Positions 9,601 to 16,420 of a DNA stretch of 41,433 nucleotides are shown here, one piece after another. The position numbers and the translations under genes are program-made. Each line of letters opens with the position of its first letter. Positions within the stretch are counted from its first letter, which is position 1. A model generated the notes under the pieces. The model saw only the letters and a list, made by a program, of their open reading frames with translations, made no database searches and was not told where the DNA came from. Source of the stretch: Polyangiaceae bacterium (GTDB lineage: Bacteria > Myxococcota_A > Polyangia > Polyangiales > Polyangiaceae); the NCBI GenBank assembly GCA_016933275.1, contig JAFGBI010000405.1:1-41433 (forward strand). Direction: 5' to 3'.

Positions 9601-11072
9601 TCCATCACCTCCGCCATGAACACGGAGCAGTGCTGACCGAGCGACACGCCCGCGCCGGCGCGGAGGGCCCGCTCGCCGAGCTCCCGGGGATCGCCTCCAT
9701 CGAGCTTGGCCCCCTGTTCGGCGATGAAGGAGCCGGTGCCCGCGCTGCACGCCTCGTTCATGGCGGCATCGGTGACCCGGCCCGCCTCCAGCCGGATGTA
9801 CTTCGCGTCCTGCCCGCCGATCTCGAAGATGGTGTCCACCTCGGGATCGAACTCCACCGCTCCCCTCGCGTGGGCGGCGATCTCGTTTAGCACGAAGACC
9901 CCGACGGGGCCGTACGCGGTGCGGAGGAGCGAGCCTACAATCTCACGGCCCGACCCGGTGACCCCGAAGCCGCGGACCACCCCCCGCCCGCCGACCTCCT
10001 GCTGCCACCGCTCGAGCAACCGCTGCGCAGCACGGACCGGAGCTCCCTCCGTCGCGAGGTACGCCTCCCAGAGCCCGCTGCCGGTGACCGCGTCCACGGC
10101 CACCGCCTTCGAGCCCGTGGATCCGATGTCGAGCCCGACCAGCACCTCGCGTGGCGAAGCCCAGTCGGTGGCCCGCTCCCATCGCGCGAGGCGCCTCACG
10201 CGGGCGAGCGCCCCCGAGAGCGGGGGGACGCGCTCGATCTCCGCCGACACCACGTTGACCAGGAGGGCCTCCAGCGATCCGGGCGGGGCCGCCGCGGGAG
10301 CCTCGAGCGCGTGCGTCGCCGCCCCCACCGCCTCCAGGAATCCGTCGTCAGGGCGCGGCGCCACGAGCTCCATCCCCCGTTCGGCGAGCCACTTGCCGAT
10401 GGTCCGGCGGATGCGGGCGGAGCGGGCGACCCCACCCACGAGCACCACGCGCCGCGGCGCGAGGCGCGGTCGCACGAGGGTGACGACGTTCTCGGCCACG
10501 GCATCGTAGAGCCCCGCGAGGATTCGACTCCGCGACTCACCCTGGTTGGCGAGGTGGGTCATGTCCGTCTTCAGAATGACCGGACACCGCCCCGAGAGCG
10601 GCGCCGGGCGCGGCTCGTGATCGCAGAGCTCCGAGGCGGCTTCGATGGAGAGCCCGAACCGTTCCACGAGCTGGGTGAGGAAGTTCCCCGTGCCCTGCGA
10701 GCACCGCGAGTTCTGCTGGAACCATTCGACCCCCCCCGGCAAGACCTCCAGCACCATGAAGCCGTGGGCGCCGATCCCGATGACGGTCACCGCATCCAGC
10801 TCGCCGTGGAGGGCGCGCACCCCGCGCCGGAGCGCGCCCTTGGTCGGCACCTGTGGTGCAGCGACCACGCGACCGAGGCGCCCCGTCACCGCGAGGCTTG
10901 CCACGCGCCCAAGGTCCACACCATCGAAGGCCGCGCGCAGCGCGGAGTGCGGATCCTTGTGATGGTCGACTCGGCGCCGGATGACGACCTCGAACGCGCC
11001 ATTGCCTCGGCGGAGCGCGACCAGCTTGACGCTCTCCGCCCCCACGTCGATCCCGAGCACCTGGTCACGCAT
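6666..11072 (-). CDS. Acyl-CoA dehydratase activase-related protein (double BadF/BcrA ATPase + DUF2229 + C-terminal HgdB-like region)
   Basis: About 1468 residues, typical for the large fused activase family. Two ASKHA/BadF-type ATPase domains come first. Domain 1 is ~1-265, with GIDVGAESVKLVAL and RCSQGTGNF (C124). Domain 2 is ~310-590, with GLDIGSTGSKAVAV, FEIGGQDAKYI and NEACSAGTGSF (C442). In family activators the Cys of the last motif ligates a [4Fe-4S] cluster shared between two ATPase units. A DUF2229-like region (about 640-900) and a C-terminal region with several Cys (HECMPCK, CEARACSGC) follow. Such proteins are thought to drive ATP-dependent low-potential electron transfer to 2-hydroxyacyl-CoA dehydratase-like enzymes. 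No separate dehydratase genes lie nearby, so the substrate is open. ATG 11072 is preferred over GTG 11093 because the protein fold begins there. Confidence 0.9.
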   Translation of the reverse strand: MRDQVLGIDVGAESVKLVALRRGNGAFEVVIRRRVDHHKDPHSALRAAFDGVDLGRVASLAVTGRLGRVVAAPQVPTKGALRRGVRALHGELDAVTVIGIGAHGFMVLEVLPGGVEWFQQNSRCSQGTGNFLTQLVERFGLSIEAASELCDHEPRPAPLSGRCPVILKTDMTHLANQGESRSRILAGLYDAVAENVVTLVRPRLAPRRVVLVGGVARSARIRRTIGKWLAERGMELVAPRPDDGFLEAVGAATHALEAPAAAPPGSLEALLVNVVSAEIERVPPLSGALARVRRLARWERATDWASPREVLVGLDIGSTGSKAVAVDAVTGSGLWEAYLATEGAPVRAAQRLLERWQQEVGGRGVVRGFGVTGSGREIVGSLLRTAYGPVGVFVLNEIAAHARGAVEFDPEVDTIFEIGGQDAKYIRLEAGRVTDAAMNEACSAGTGSFIAEQGAKLDGGDPRELGERALRAGAGVSLGQHCSVFMAEVMDEAITQGIDRDAIIAGLFDSVIQNYLNRVKGSRTVGRRIFCQGMPFSSDALAAAVARQTGATVVVPPNPGTIGALGIALLARDEGIASRSAAPLDPTVFLGARVRARDTFVCRSVEGCGEPGNRCRIDRLVTEVNGLEQRFLWGGSCSKYDRGSGRRRLPDGMPDPFRDRERLVDAVLAAQPPHPGAPVIAFSDEFVLKGHTPLFAAFFAGLGFRIEVARRAGAALLKRGIEGGRVPYCAPMQLFHGVVFSLVDARPDILFLPLVRSIPRVDDADYGELCPIVLGSPDIVGGVLPPRGPRVLRSVVDFDAGGYQGKRFAASMRAIAEELGRGAEFEAALGGAVAAQEGFERDCRELGRTALLRCAETGVVPVVVQGRPYTVYNDVLNSNVPNLLRSLGALAIPLDCYPIDEPTPSLPSQYWGYTQRNLQAAHVVRRTPGVYSVFCSNYACGPDSFGLHFFAYAMQGKPFTIIETDGHSGDAGTKTRLEAFLYCVDGDLKSGASRREPATDFSALDARRVDWAQTQERRARVLIPRMSENAEVAAAALRAEGYRAEALPLTTREDVRVGRQHTSGKECVPMMITLGAMLNRVRSLESPAEPVTFFMPTTHGPCRFGVYGSLHKLTLERLGLAERVGLVSPDETDYFAGMSAGFSAKLWIGFAVHDLLEAMLLYVRPVEREPGVADVLFQRSFVELCALMDTRPAGSLTHALGQLATGMWGTRALLRRAAAAFAAQVDPGRHAPTVAVVGEIYVRLDPFANDHLVRKLEARGLRVRFAPFTEWLEYTTFLGEERVAAGTPTLGDHPLATPVKGLIQRVSSHVLHGIAARALGWGPRTTVEETLDAARPFVDPRLEGEATLTLGGPLHEYRTGRIHGAVIVGPHECMPCKVAEAQYGKVVETSPFPYLAVGVNGDPIDSELLDRFAYDVHQICDRDVRPVTRAGMVRASVLPVVSPTVACEARACSGCRGADPGAVGVLPG

Positions 11073-11087
11073 GGCCGGTTCATACCA

Positions 11088-11101
11088 TGACACCAGTGTC
11101 A
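11088..11101. promoter_or_regulatory. Operator-like palindrome TGACAC-CA-GTGTCA
   Basis: A perfect 6-bp inverted repeat with a 2-nt centre, 16-29 nt upstream of the activase start ATG (11072). The position fits a repressor site over the promoter or leader. No cognate regulator is encoded next to it. A 14-bp site can arise by chance, so this is tentative. Confidence 0.4.
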
Positions 11102-11217
11102 GTCACGCCCACTATCCACTCGAGCAGCGGGCCAGAAGCGCAGCGCGGAAGGGATGACGGCCGCGTCAGCTCGCACCGCGCGACCCGACCGAGAGCGAGG
11201 CGGCCCCCAGAACCGTT

Positions 11218-12438
11218 CTACTTTCGAGCAGTTCCGCCGTGGGCTGGGCGCGGAGGGATCCGGAGCTCCTGACCGGGACGGATCGGCTGGTGCCGGTCGA
11301 GGTGGTTCGCGGCGCAGAGGGCCGCGACGGTGACCCCGTACCGGGCCGCGATGCCGCTCAAGGTCTGCCCCGGAGCGACGGTGTGCACCCGCGACCCAGC
11401 CGATGCCGCCGCCCCGGGCGACCTCGCAGGCGCCTCCTTCGAGCCCGCCGTGGGGGCGGCGGACGGCGACGGGACAACGAGCTCTCGGCCGATCCGCAGG
11501 GGCGTCGTTCGATCGAGGTGGTTTCGGTCACGGATGGCGTCCACGGGGACGTGGTAGCGAGCCGAGAGCCCGCTCAGGGTGTCCCCGGCGTCCACCACGT
11601 GGACCTTCTCGCCGAGCCCCGCCTTGGCCCGAGTCGCGCCCGTCGTCGGAGACGGGCTCGGAGGCGGCAAGGTGACCGTGCCGCCTCCGTGGCTCTTGCA
11701 GCACCGAAAGCCGATCGAGTAGTCGTGGTAGAAGGTGGAGTGGGCGGTCGTCTGGTAGTCGCACCCTTCGCCGTTGATCCTGGTGTCGAGGTAGTACCCG
11801 CCCCGAAAGGTCCCGCCCGACGCCGCGGTCCACTCGTGCAGGTTGCCGACCATGTCGTAGATCCCGAACCCGTTGCGGCAGCGCGCAAACGCCCCCGTGC
11901 GCGCCACGGTCCCCGGGATCCGATTCAGGCGCGAGTCGTTCATCGCCTCCATCCCGAAGGTCGCCTCCGAGTCGTCGCGCCCGTGGAGCCGACGCAGCGG
12001 GGAGACCCCCGCGTCGTTACACCGACCGGCTTGGTGCTCGTCACCATACGGGTACCGGGTGGGGACGCGCCCCTTGCACGCCAGGACCCACTCGGCGTCC
12101 GTGCAGAGCCGCTTCCCGGCAGCTGCGCAGGCGGCCGCAGCGTCGACCTGCGAGATGTACGCCTGCGGCACGACCCCGCTGCGGCTGCGGGCGCGGATCG
12201 CCTGCCCCGGCTCGGGCGAGAGGTACGGCGACTGCTTGCCCACGGTACGGCCGCGCGCGTCCACGAGATCGACCGACGCCTCGTAGCGGTCGATGCAAAA
12301 CCGTCCCCTCACGTCCGCCATGCCAGCGGGACAGCCCTCGGCCGCCGCGGAGGGCACCTCGGATGCTCCGACCCCGAGGCCCCCGACGAGGAGCCCGAGG
12401 CCCGCCCAGCCGCCCGCCGTCCTCCGCCGCCCGACCAT
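11218..12438 (-). CDS. Exported FGE-like (sulfatase-modifying factor fold) protein with two LysM domains
   Basis: 406 residues. The N-terminus MVGRRRTAGG plus a short hydrophobic stretch ending PSAAAEG looks like a signal peptide. Residues ~35-265 are a formylglycine-generating-enzyme-like domain: CIDRYEASV, KRLCTDAEWVLACKG, YPYGD, GIYDMVGNLHEWTA, FRGGYY, SIGFRCC. The catalytic CxxxxC pair near the C-terminal part of true FGE is not evident: one Cys in GEGCDY, then RCC. It is thus more likely a structural or ligand-binding member, like many PvdO/SUMF-type proteins. Two LysM modules follow (HVVDAGDTLSGLSARYHV and HTVAPGQTLSGIAARYGV), separated by an Ala/Ser/Pro linker, implying peptidoglycan binding. 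The frame stays open upstream to 13434, but that part is antisense to the Cys-repeat gene; ATG 12438 opens the signal peptide. The gene is divergent from 12598. Confidence 0.88.
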   Translation of the reverse strand: MVGRRRTAGGWAGLGLLVGGLGVGASEVPSAAAEGCPAGMADVRGRFCIDRYEASVDLVDARGRTVGKQSPYLSPEPGQAIRARSRSGVVPQAYISQVDAAAACAAAGKRLCTDAEWVLACKGRVPTRYPYGDEHQAGRCNDAGVSPLRRLHGRDDSEATFGMEAMNDSRLNRIPGTVARTGAFARCRNGFGIYDMVGNLHEWTAASGGTFRGGYYLDTRINGEGCDYQTTAHSTFYHDYSIGFRCCKSHGGGTVTLPPPSPSPTTGATRAKAGLGEKVHVVDAGDTLSGLSARYHVPVDAIRDRNHLDRTTPLRIGRELVVPSPSAAPTAGSKEAPARSPGAAASAGSRVHTVAPGQTLSGIAARYGVTVAALCAANHLDRHQPIRPGQELRIPPRPAHGGTARK

Positions 12439-12597
12439 GTTCCTAGCTGTGCCCTGGCTCGTCCCTCGACAACCCGCCGACCCTACCGGACCAGGCCCAC
12501 CCACGCAAAGAACGAACCCGCGCGCTGGCGCGCCGGTTCCCCGCCCCGACGAATGCCGATCTGTCGGCCACCGCCGAGATCGGCTACCGTAGAGCCG

Positions 12598-13365
12598 ATG
12601 TCGCTCGGCTCCCCGCTGCCGCGCCCACGGTGGCTCGCCCTCGCCGGATGCTGGGCTGCCCTGCCGTGCCTTGGTGGTTCGTGCGACGAGCACGGAGCCG
12701 CCACCTGCCGGACGGACTGTGTCGGCAGCGGTCGCTGCACGCTCTCCAAAGGCTTGTGCATCGCCACCGAACGCGCGGACTGCGAGCGGTCCCGCGGGTG
12801 CGCCGAGCAGGGGCAATGCTCCCTGGTCGAGGGGCAATGCCTCGCCACCGACGCCACCTGCGCCAAGCTCCCGGCCTGCGCTCAGCAGGGGCTCTGCCAG
12901 GCGAGCGGCGGGCTCTGCGTGGCCGCCACCAACGCGGACTGCGCGAAGTCCAAGCAATGTCGCGACGAGGGGCGGTGCACGGCAGTGCAAGGGCGCTGCC
13001 TCCCGCGTGGCGACGATTGCGCCCGCTCCACGCCCTGTCTCGAGTACGCCCGCTGCACGGTCGAGGGCGAGCACTGCGTCACTCGCTCCGCCACCGACTG
13101 CAAGCGGTCGAAGATGTGCAAGATGCAGGGCTACTGCCAGTTCGTGGATGGCAAGTGCGTCATCCTCTCCAGCGACGACTGCAAGCAGACCGAACCCTGC
13201 CGCAAGCTCGGCCGCTGCACCTACGTCAAGGAGCAGGTCGGCGGGAACGAGTCGTACCTCCGCAAGGGCTGCGTCGTGGGTTCCGACGCGGACTGCCGCC
13301 GCTCGGAGGGCTGTCGCCAGCATGGCACCTGCTGGCGCAAGAGAGACGAGTGCGCGACCCGGTGA
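12598..13365 (+). CDS. Secreted protein of eight tandem four-cysteine modules
   Basis: 255 residues. A short basic N-terminus and hydrophobic stretch (PRWLALAGCWAALPCLGG) suggest export, perhaps as a lipoprotein, although no lipobox is canonical. The rest is a tandem array of eight ~26-residue modules with the spacing C-x5-C-x5-C-x6-C; the first has C-x3-C. Examples are DCERSRGCAEQGQC and DCKRSKMCKMQGYC. Module 7 carries an insertion of about 11 residues between its last two cysteines (KEQVGGNESYLRKGC). About 32 module cysteines imply a disulfide-locked rod or binding array. I do not recognise a named family. The modules start with Asp-Cys and carry basic x residues (KRSK). The gene is divergent from the FGE-LysM gene with a 159-bp gap, so the two may share control. 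Confidence 0.85.
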   Translation: MSLGSPLPRPRWLALAGCWAALPCLGGSCDEHGAATCRTDCVGSGRCTLSKGLCIATERADCERSRGCAEQGQCSLVEGQCLATDATCAKLPACAQQGLCQASGGLCVAATNADCAKSKQCRDEGRCTAVQGRCLPRGDDCARSTPCLEYARCTVEGEHCVTRSATDCKRSKMCKMQGYCQFVDGKCVILSSDDCKQTEPCRKLGRCTYVKEQVGGNESYLRKGCVVGSDADCRRSEGCRQHGTCWRKRDECATR

Positions 13366-13396
13366 GCGAACCCGCCGCGCCGCGCGTCCCGCCAGG

Positions 13397-13430
13397 GTGA
13401 GCGACGCGCGCGATCGCGCCCGTCGCTCAC
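13397..13430. terminator. 34-bp near-perfect palindrome between convergent genes
   Basis: GTGAGCGACG (13397-13406) pairs with CGTCGCTCAC (13421-13430). The loop is itself the palindrome GCGCGATCGCGC (13408-13419), so the whole segment folds with one mismatched pair. It lies 31 bp past the Cys-repeat stop and 88 bp past the convergent lipoprotein stop. It fits a bidirectional hairpin terminator, although neither side has a T-tract. Confidence 0.6.
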
Positions 13431-13517
13431 TCACCCCGGTTGCTTCACATCGACGGTCCTCGCCACCGCGAATCGCCGAAGCGACCCGCGGCGGCCGGGA
13501 ACGCTGGGGCTATTGCA

Positions 13518-15494
13518 TCAGTCCGCCCCGTCGCAGACAACGCCGCTGCCCCCGTCCTGCCTCGACACGGCGGCATCGGTGCACATCTCGGGCTCACCCT
13601 GCCACGCCGTGTCGCACGAGGACCCGCTGGCGCAGAGGGCAGGATTCGCCTCGTCGGTGGGATCGATGCAGCTTTCGCCCGGGCCAGCCTTCGCGATGCA
13701 CTCGCCCTCGAAGCAGAGGTACGCCGGGCCGCAGCGCTGAGCCTCGCCATCCTCGACGTTGCTGTCACAGTCGGCGTTCAGACCGGCACCCGCGATGCAG
13801 ACCATATACGTGGCCGATTCGCTCGCCAGCTCGCAGAGCCCGGAGAGGCAAGCCGCATCCTCACCGCAGCGGGTCCCATTGGACAGCAGGCTGCTGCGGC
13901 AAACGTAGTCGAAGGCCCCGTCATCATCGGTATCGCCAACGTTGAGGCAACCCTTCGAGTTCGGCCCGCATTCCTGGTCGGCCGGGTCATACAGGTTGGT
14001 GCACGAATCCCCGGCGGCGATGTTGTTGATGCAGGTTGACGTACCGCTGAGGTCGCAATGCTGCCCCGCTGCGCACTCGTTGTGGGCAGTGCAATCGGCG
14101 CCACTTGCAAAGTCGTTCTGGCAGCGCGCACCGTCGCAGTGCATGGAGGCGGCGCAGTCACCATCGGTGTTGCAGAGCGCCGCGGGGCTGGTGCCGAGCG
14201 GGAGACAGGCGCTGAAGAGGGAGGTGCTGTTGTCCACCTCGATCGGAGCGCAGCCGAATCCGTCCGGGCAGGCGGCGTCCGAGGCGCAGATGAAGTCCTC
14301 CGTGCAGACGGCGACGCACACCAGATCCACGGGGTGGCAGGAGAGCCCTCCCTGGCACTTCATGTCCTCGTCGCCCGGTGCGGGATGCGCCGGGTCGTTG
14401 AACGAGCAGTCATCACCCTCCTCGCCCTTGAGCGCGCAGTCGCCCTGGAAGCAGTAGTGGTTGAAGTCGCAGTCCCCGTCCAGCGTGCAGGGCTGGCCTT
14501 CCAGGCCTCGGCTCACGCACGAAGGATAGGTGTTCGGGTTGTCCTCATGCCCTCCGGGCAGGCAGGTGGAGCCGACCGGGCACTCGATGTCGTTGGTCGC
14601 TCCTTCCGTCAGCGCCAAGGTGCAGCGGTCACCCAGGGCGAGCGCCGGCGAGAACAGCTGATCGAGGGCGCAGGGGTTCTCCATTTCGCCGCTGGCCGCC
14701 ACGCAGTGGGGATCGGGATCTGGCTCCATCCACGCATAGCATGCCATGTCATCCTGCAGCGCTGCGCAGGCGGCCACGTTCTCGGCGTTGACGGACACCC
14801 GGCTGAGGTCGACCGCATAGGCGAGAGTGCCGAGGAGGCCCGTCGCGGAGCCGCTCAGGTACGGGTTGTTGGTCCCGTTCGACTGCCGGAGCTCGTAGGT
14901 GAAGGTGTCGACGCAGTCCTGCGGACCGGTGATGAAGGGGCTCATCCGGTAGTTCAGCTCGCCCGTATCGCAGCAACGGAACTCCCAGTTGCAGATCGCA
15001 GTGATCACGTCCTCGATCTCGCCCGTCGGCTCGATGCCGCCGGTGCCCGCGCCACCCGGATTGTCGCCAGCGGTCCCGCCGGTGCTGACGTCACCGCCCG
15101 TCCCCGCGCCGCCCGTGGTGGCAACACCACCCGTGCCGCCGCCGCCGGTGCCACCGGTCCTGCCACCCGTGGTCGCGGGTTCGCCACCCTCGCCGCCAAC
15201 GACCACCACGCGGCCGCCCGTGCTCGGGGCGCCGCCGACGAGGACACCGCCCTCGCCCCCTTCCGTCGGCAATCGTCCGCCAGTGGCTCTGCCACCGGTA
15301 GTGGTGGGCTCGCCGCCGTTGTCCTCTCCGCCAGTCGTGCGTCCACCCGTGCTCGTGCTCCCTCCCTCCGTACCGGCGCCCGCGTCTCCCCCATTGGGAT
15401 TGTCGTCGTCGTCCTTCTTGCAGCCGACGCTTGCCGATACCAGTAGCCCAATAACGATGCAGCCCAGCTGCCACGATCTCATTTGCATAGCCAT
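13518..15494 (-). CDS. Cysteine-rich lipoprotein with Gly/Thr-rich linker
   Basis: 658 residues. The signal peptide ends in a lipobox, LLVSASVGC, with lipidated C25 followed by KKDDDD; the acidic +2 region is compatible with outer-membrane or surface retention. Residues ~30-150 are a low-complexity linker of TGG/GGE/GGA units. A globular region follows (about 155-310, beginning EDVITAICNWEFRCC), then a long Cys-rich part with many CxxDGDC, CxxGxHC and GxxC units resembling Dickkopf-type Cys-rich modules. This architecture (lipobox, Gly/Thr linker, Cys-rich head) is widespread in myxobacterial surface proteins of unknown role. The start is supported by a strong Shine-Dalgarno, GGAGG (complement of 15502-15506), 7 nt before the ATG. 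No enzymatic motif was found. Confidence 0.88.
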   Translation of the reverse strand: MAMQMRSWQLGCIVIGLLVSASVGCKKDDDDNPNGGDAGAGTEGGSTSTGGRTTGGEDNGGEPTTTGGRATGGRLPTEGGEGGVLVGGAPSTGGRVVVVGGEGGEPATTGGRTGGTGGGGTGGVATTGGAGTGGDVSTGGTAGDNPGGAGTGGIEPTGEIEDVITAICNWEFRCCDTGELNYRMSPFITGPQDCVDTFTYELRQSNGTNNPYLSGSATGLLGTLAYAVDLSRVSVNAENVAACAALQDDMACYAWMEPDPDPHCVAASGEMENPCALDQLFSPALALGDRCTLALTEGATNDIECPVGSTCLPGGHEDNPNTYPSCVSRGLEGQPCTLDGDCDFNHYCFQGDCALKGEEGDDCSFNDPAHPAPGDEDMKCQGGLSCHPVDLVCVAVCTEDFICASDAACPDGFGCAPIEVDNSTSLFSACLPLGTSPAALCNTDGDCAASMHCDGARCQNDFASGADCTAHNECAAGQHCDLSGTSTCINNIAAGDSCTNLYDPADQECGPNSKGCLNVGDTDDDGAFDYVCRSSLLSNGTRCGEDAACLSGLCELASESATYMVCIAGAGLNADCDSNVEDGEAQRCGPAYLCFEGECIAKAGPGESCIDPTDEANPALCASGSSCDTAWQGEPEMCTDAAVSRQDGGSGVVCDGAD

Positions 15495-15728
15495 GCTTAG
15501 TCCTCCAATGCGCTCGAAGCCTTACGAACTCGAAGCACTCGTCGGGTTCGTTCGACGAGCAAGCGGGGCAGAGTCTACAGACGATGCGGACGAATCCACA
15601 AGTGCCCTATTTTTCTCGAGCCGGAACTCGGGCCGGAATTGGTCGGCCACCCTCTAGGATCGGCGATCCGGTCCCCCCATTTTCGCCCGTTCCTCGCGCA
15701 ACCGGCTCGAATGTTCCAGAAACGCACC

Positions 15729-15971
15729 CTATTCTTCCCCGGTGCCGAGCGGTCCCCGCGCGCGCATCAAGCTGGTTCGCGGCGGGGTTCCGGTCTTCTT
15801 GTCCCCAGCGGTTGGATAGACGCGCTCCCCGGTTTCGGAGCACACCACCGTGAGCGGACGGCGCTCGCTGGCCTCCTCCACCGCGAAGGCCACGGCCAAG
15901 GCCAGATCGCCGAAGCCAGCGACGAACGCGCCGGCCGCCGTTGGATCGAGCACCACGTAATACGCAGCCAC
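15729..15971 (-). CDS. Small hypothetical protein (80 residues)
   Basis: The frame starts at GTG 15971 (VAAYYVVLDPTAAGAFVAG), preceded by GGAG 8 nt upstream. The first ~50 residues have protein-like composition (VVLDP, LALAVAFAVEEASERRPLTVV, ETGERVYPT) and suggest a small alpha/beta fold. The C-terminus is basic and low in complexity. I recognise no family. It sits between the upstream side of the Cys-rich lipoprotein gene and repeat copy E. The only competing frames there are Arg/Pro-rich and not convincing, so I keep it as a probable gene. Confidence 0.45.
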   Translation of the reverse strand: MAAYYVVLDPTAAGAFVAGFGDLALAVAFAVEEASERRPLTVVCSETGERVYPTAGDKKTGTPPRTSLMRARGPLGTGEE

Positions 15972-16272
15972 CTGTGCTTCTCCGCGGGGGACCCGCGTTC
16001 GGCCTGTCCTAGCGCATCGGGCCGTGGCCCAGAACGGGGCTCCAAGTTCCAGTCAGATTCTGGAGAGTGAACGTCCTCCGGCCAGGGAGACCAGCCGCTT
16101 CGTTGGCAGGATCGCCCCACGGTCAGCAGACCAACGGGCATCTGCCTCCCGTTGCGCTGGCGGGGTGCCGAAGCATGCCCGACGCGAGCCGTGCTCCGCG
16201 CCATCGAGCAAGCCCGACCTTCGCGGCGTCGTTCACCGCGGACAAGAGCCGAAACGCGCAGATCGCGACCTG
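15972..16272. other. Intergenic stretch with no supportable gene
   Basis: Roughly 300 bases between the small hypothetical gene and repeat copy E. The frames present are Arg/Ser/Pro-rich shadows without a ribosome binding site or family motif. Nothing specific was found. Confidence 0.6.
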
Positions 16273-16420
16273 GAGCACCGCTCGGGTTGCCGACCGCAAC
16301 GGCGCCGCCGGCGACCCTTCCGTGCAGGGCGAGGACACATCGCCAGCGGCACCTCTGGCGACGTCTCCTGCCAGCTCGGTGCTCGATCTGTCGCAACAGT
16401 CAACCTGATCGGTGCTCTAG
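16273..16420 (+). repeat. Palindromic intergenic element, copy E
   Basis: Starts GAGCACCGCTCGGGTTGCC, then CGCAACGGC. An inner stem pairs GGCGCCGCCGGCGA (16301-16314) with TCGCCAGCGGCACC (16339-16352), 12 of 14 pairs. The core ends CAGCTCGGTGCTC, followed by a tail ending CAACCTGATCGGTGCTCTAG. On the minus strand that final CTAG supplies the TAG stop (16417-16419) of the GH31 gene. Confidence 0.85.

Noticed and set aside
6822..9890. Long plus-strand frames opposite the activase gene
   Set aside because: High-GC antisense shadows; no ribosome binding site, domain or plausible composition.
13397..13430. The palindrome at 13397 as another copy of the dispersed element
   Set aside because: It shares no sequence with the element ends or stem; it is a simple inter-gene hairpin.
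12439..13434. Upstream extension of the FGE-LysM frame on the minus strand
   Set aside because: Antisense to the Cys-repeat gene; a signal peptide starts at 12438.
14058..15657. Plus-strand frames rich in Pro-Pro-Val opposite the Cys-rich lipoprotein
   Set aside because: The Pro/Val repeat is the complement of the Gly/Thr linker codons; the minus strand has lipobox and Shine-Dalgarno.
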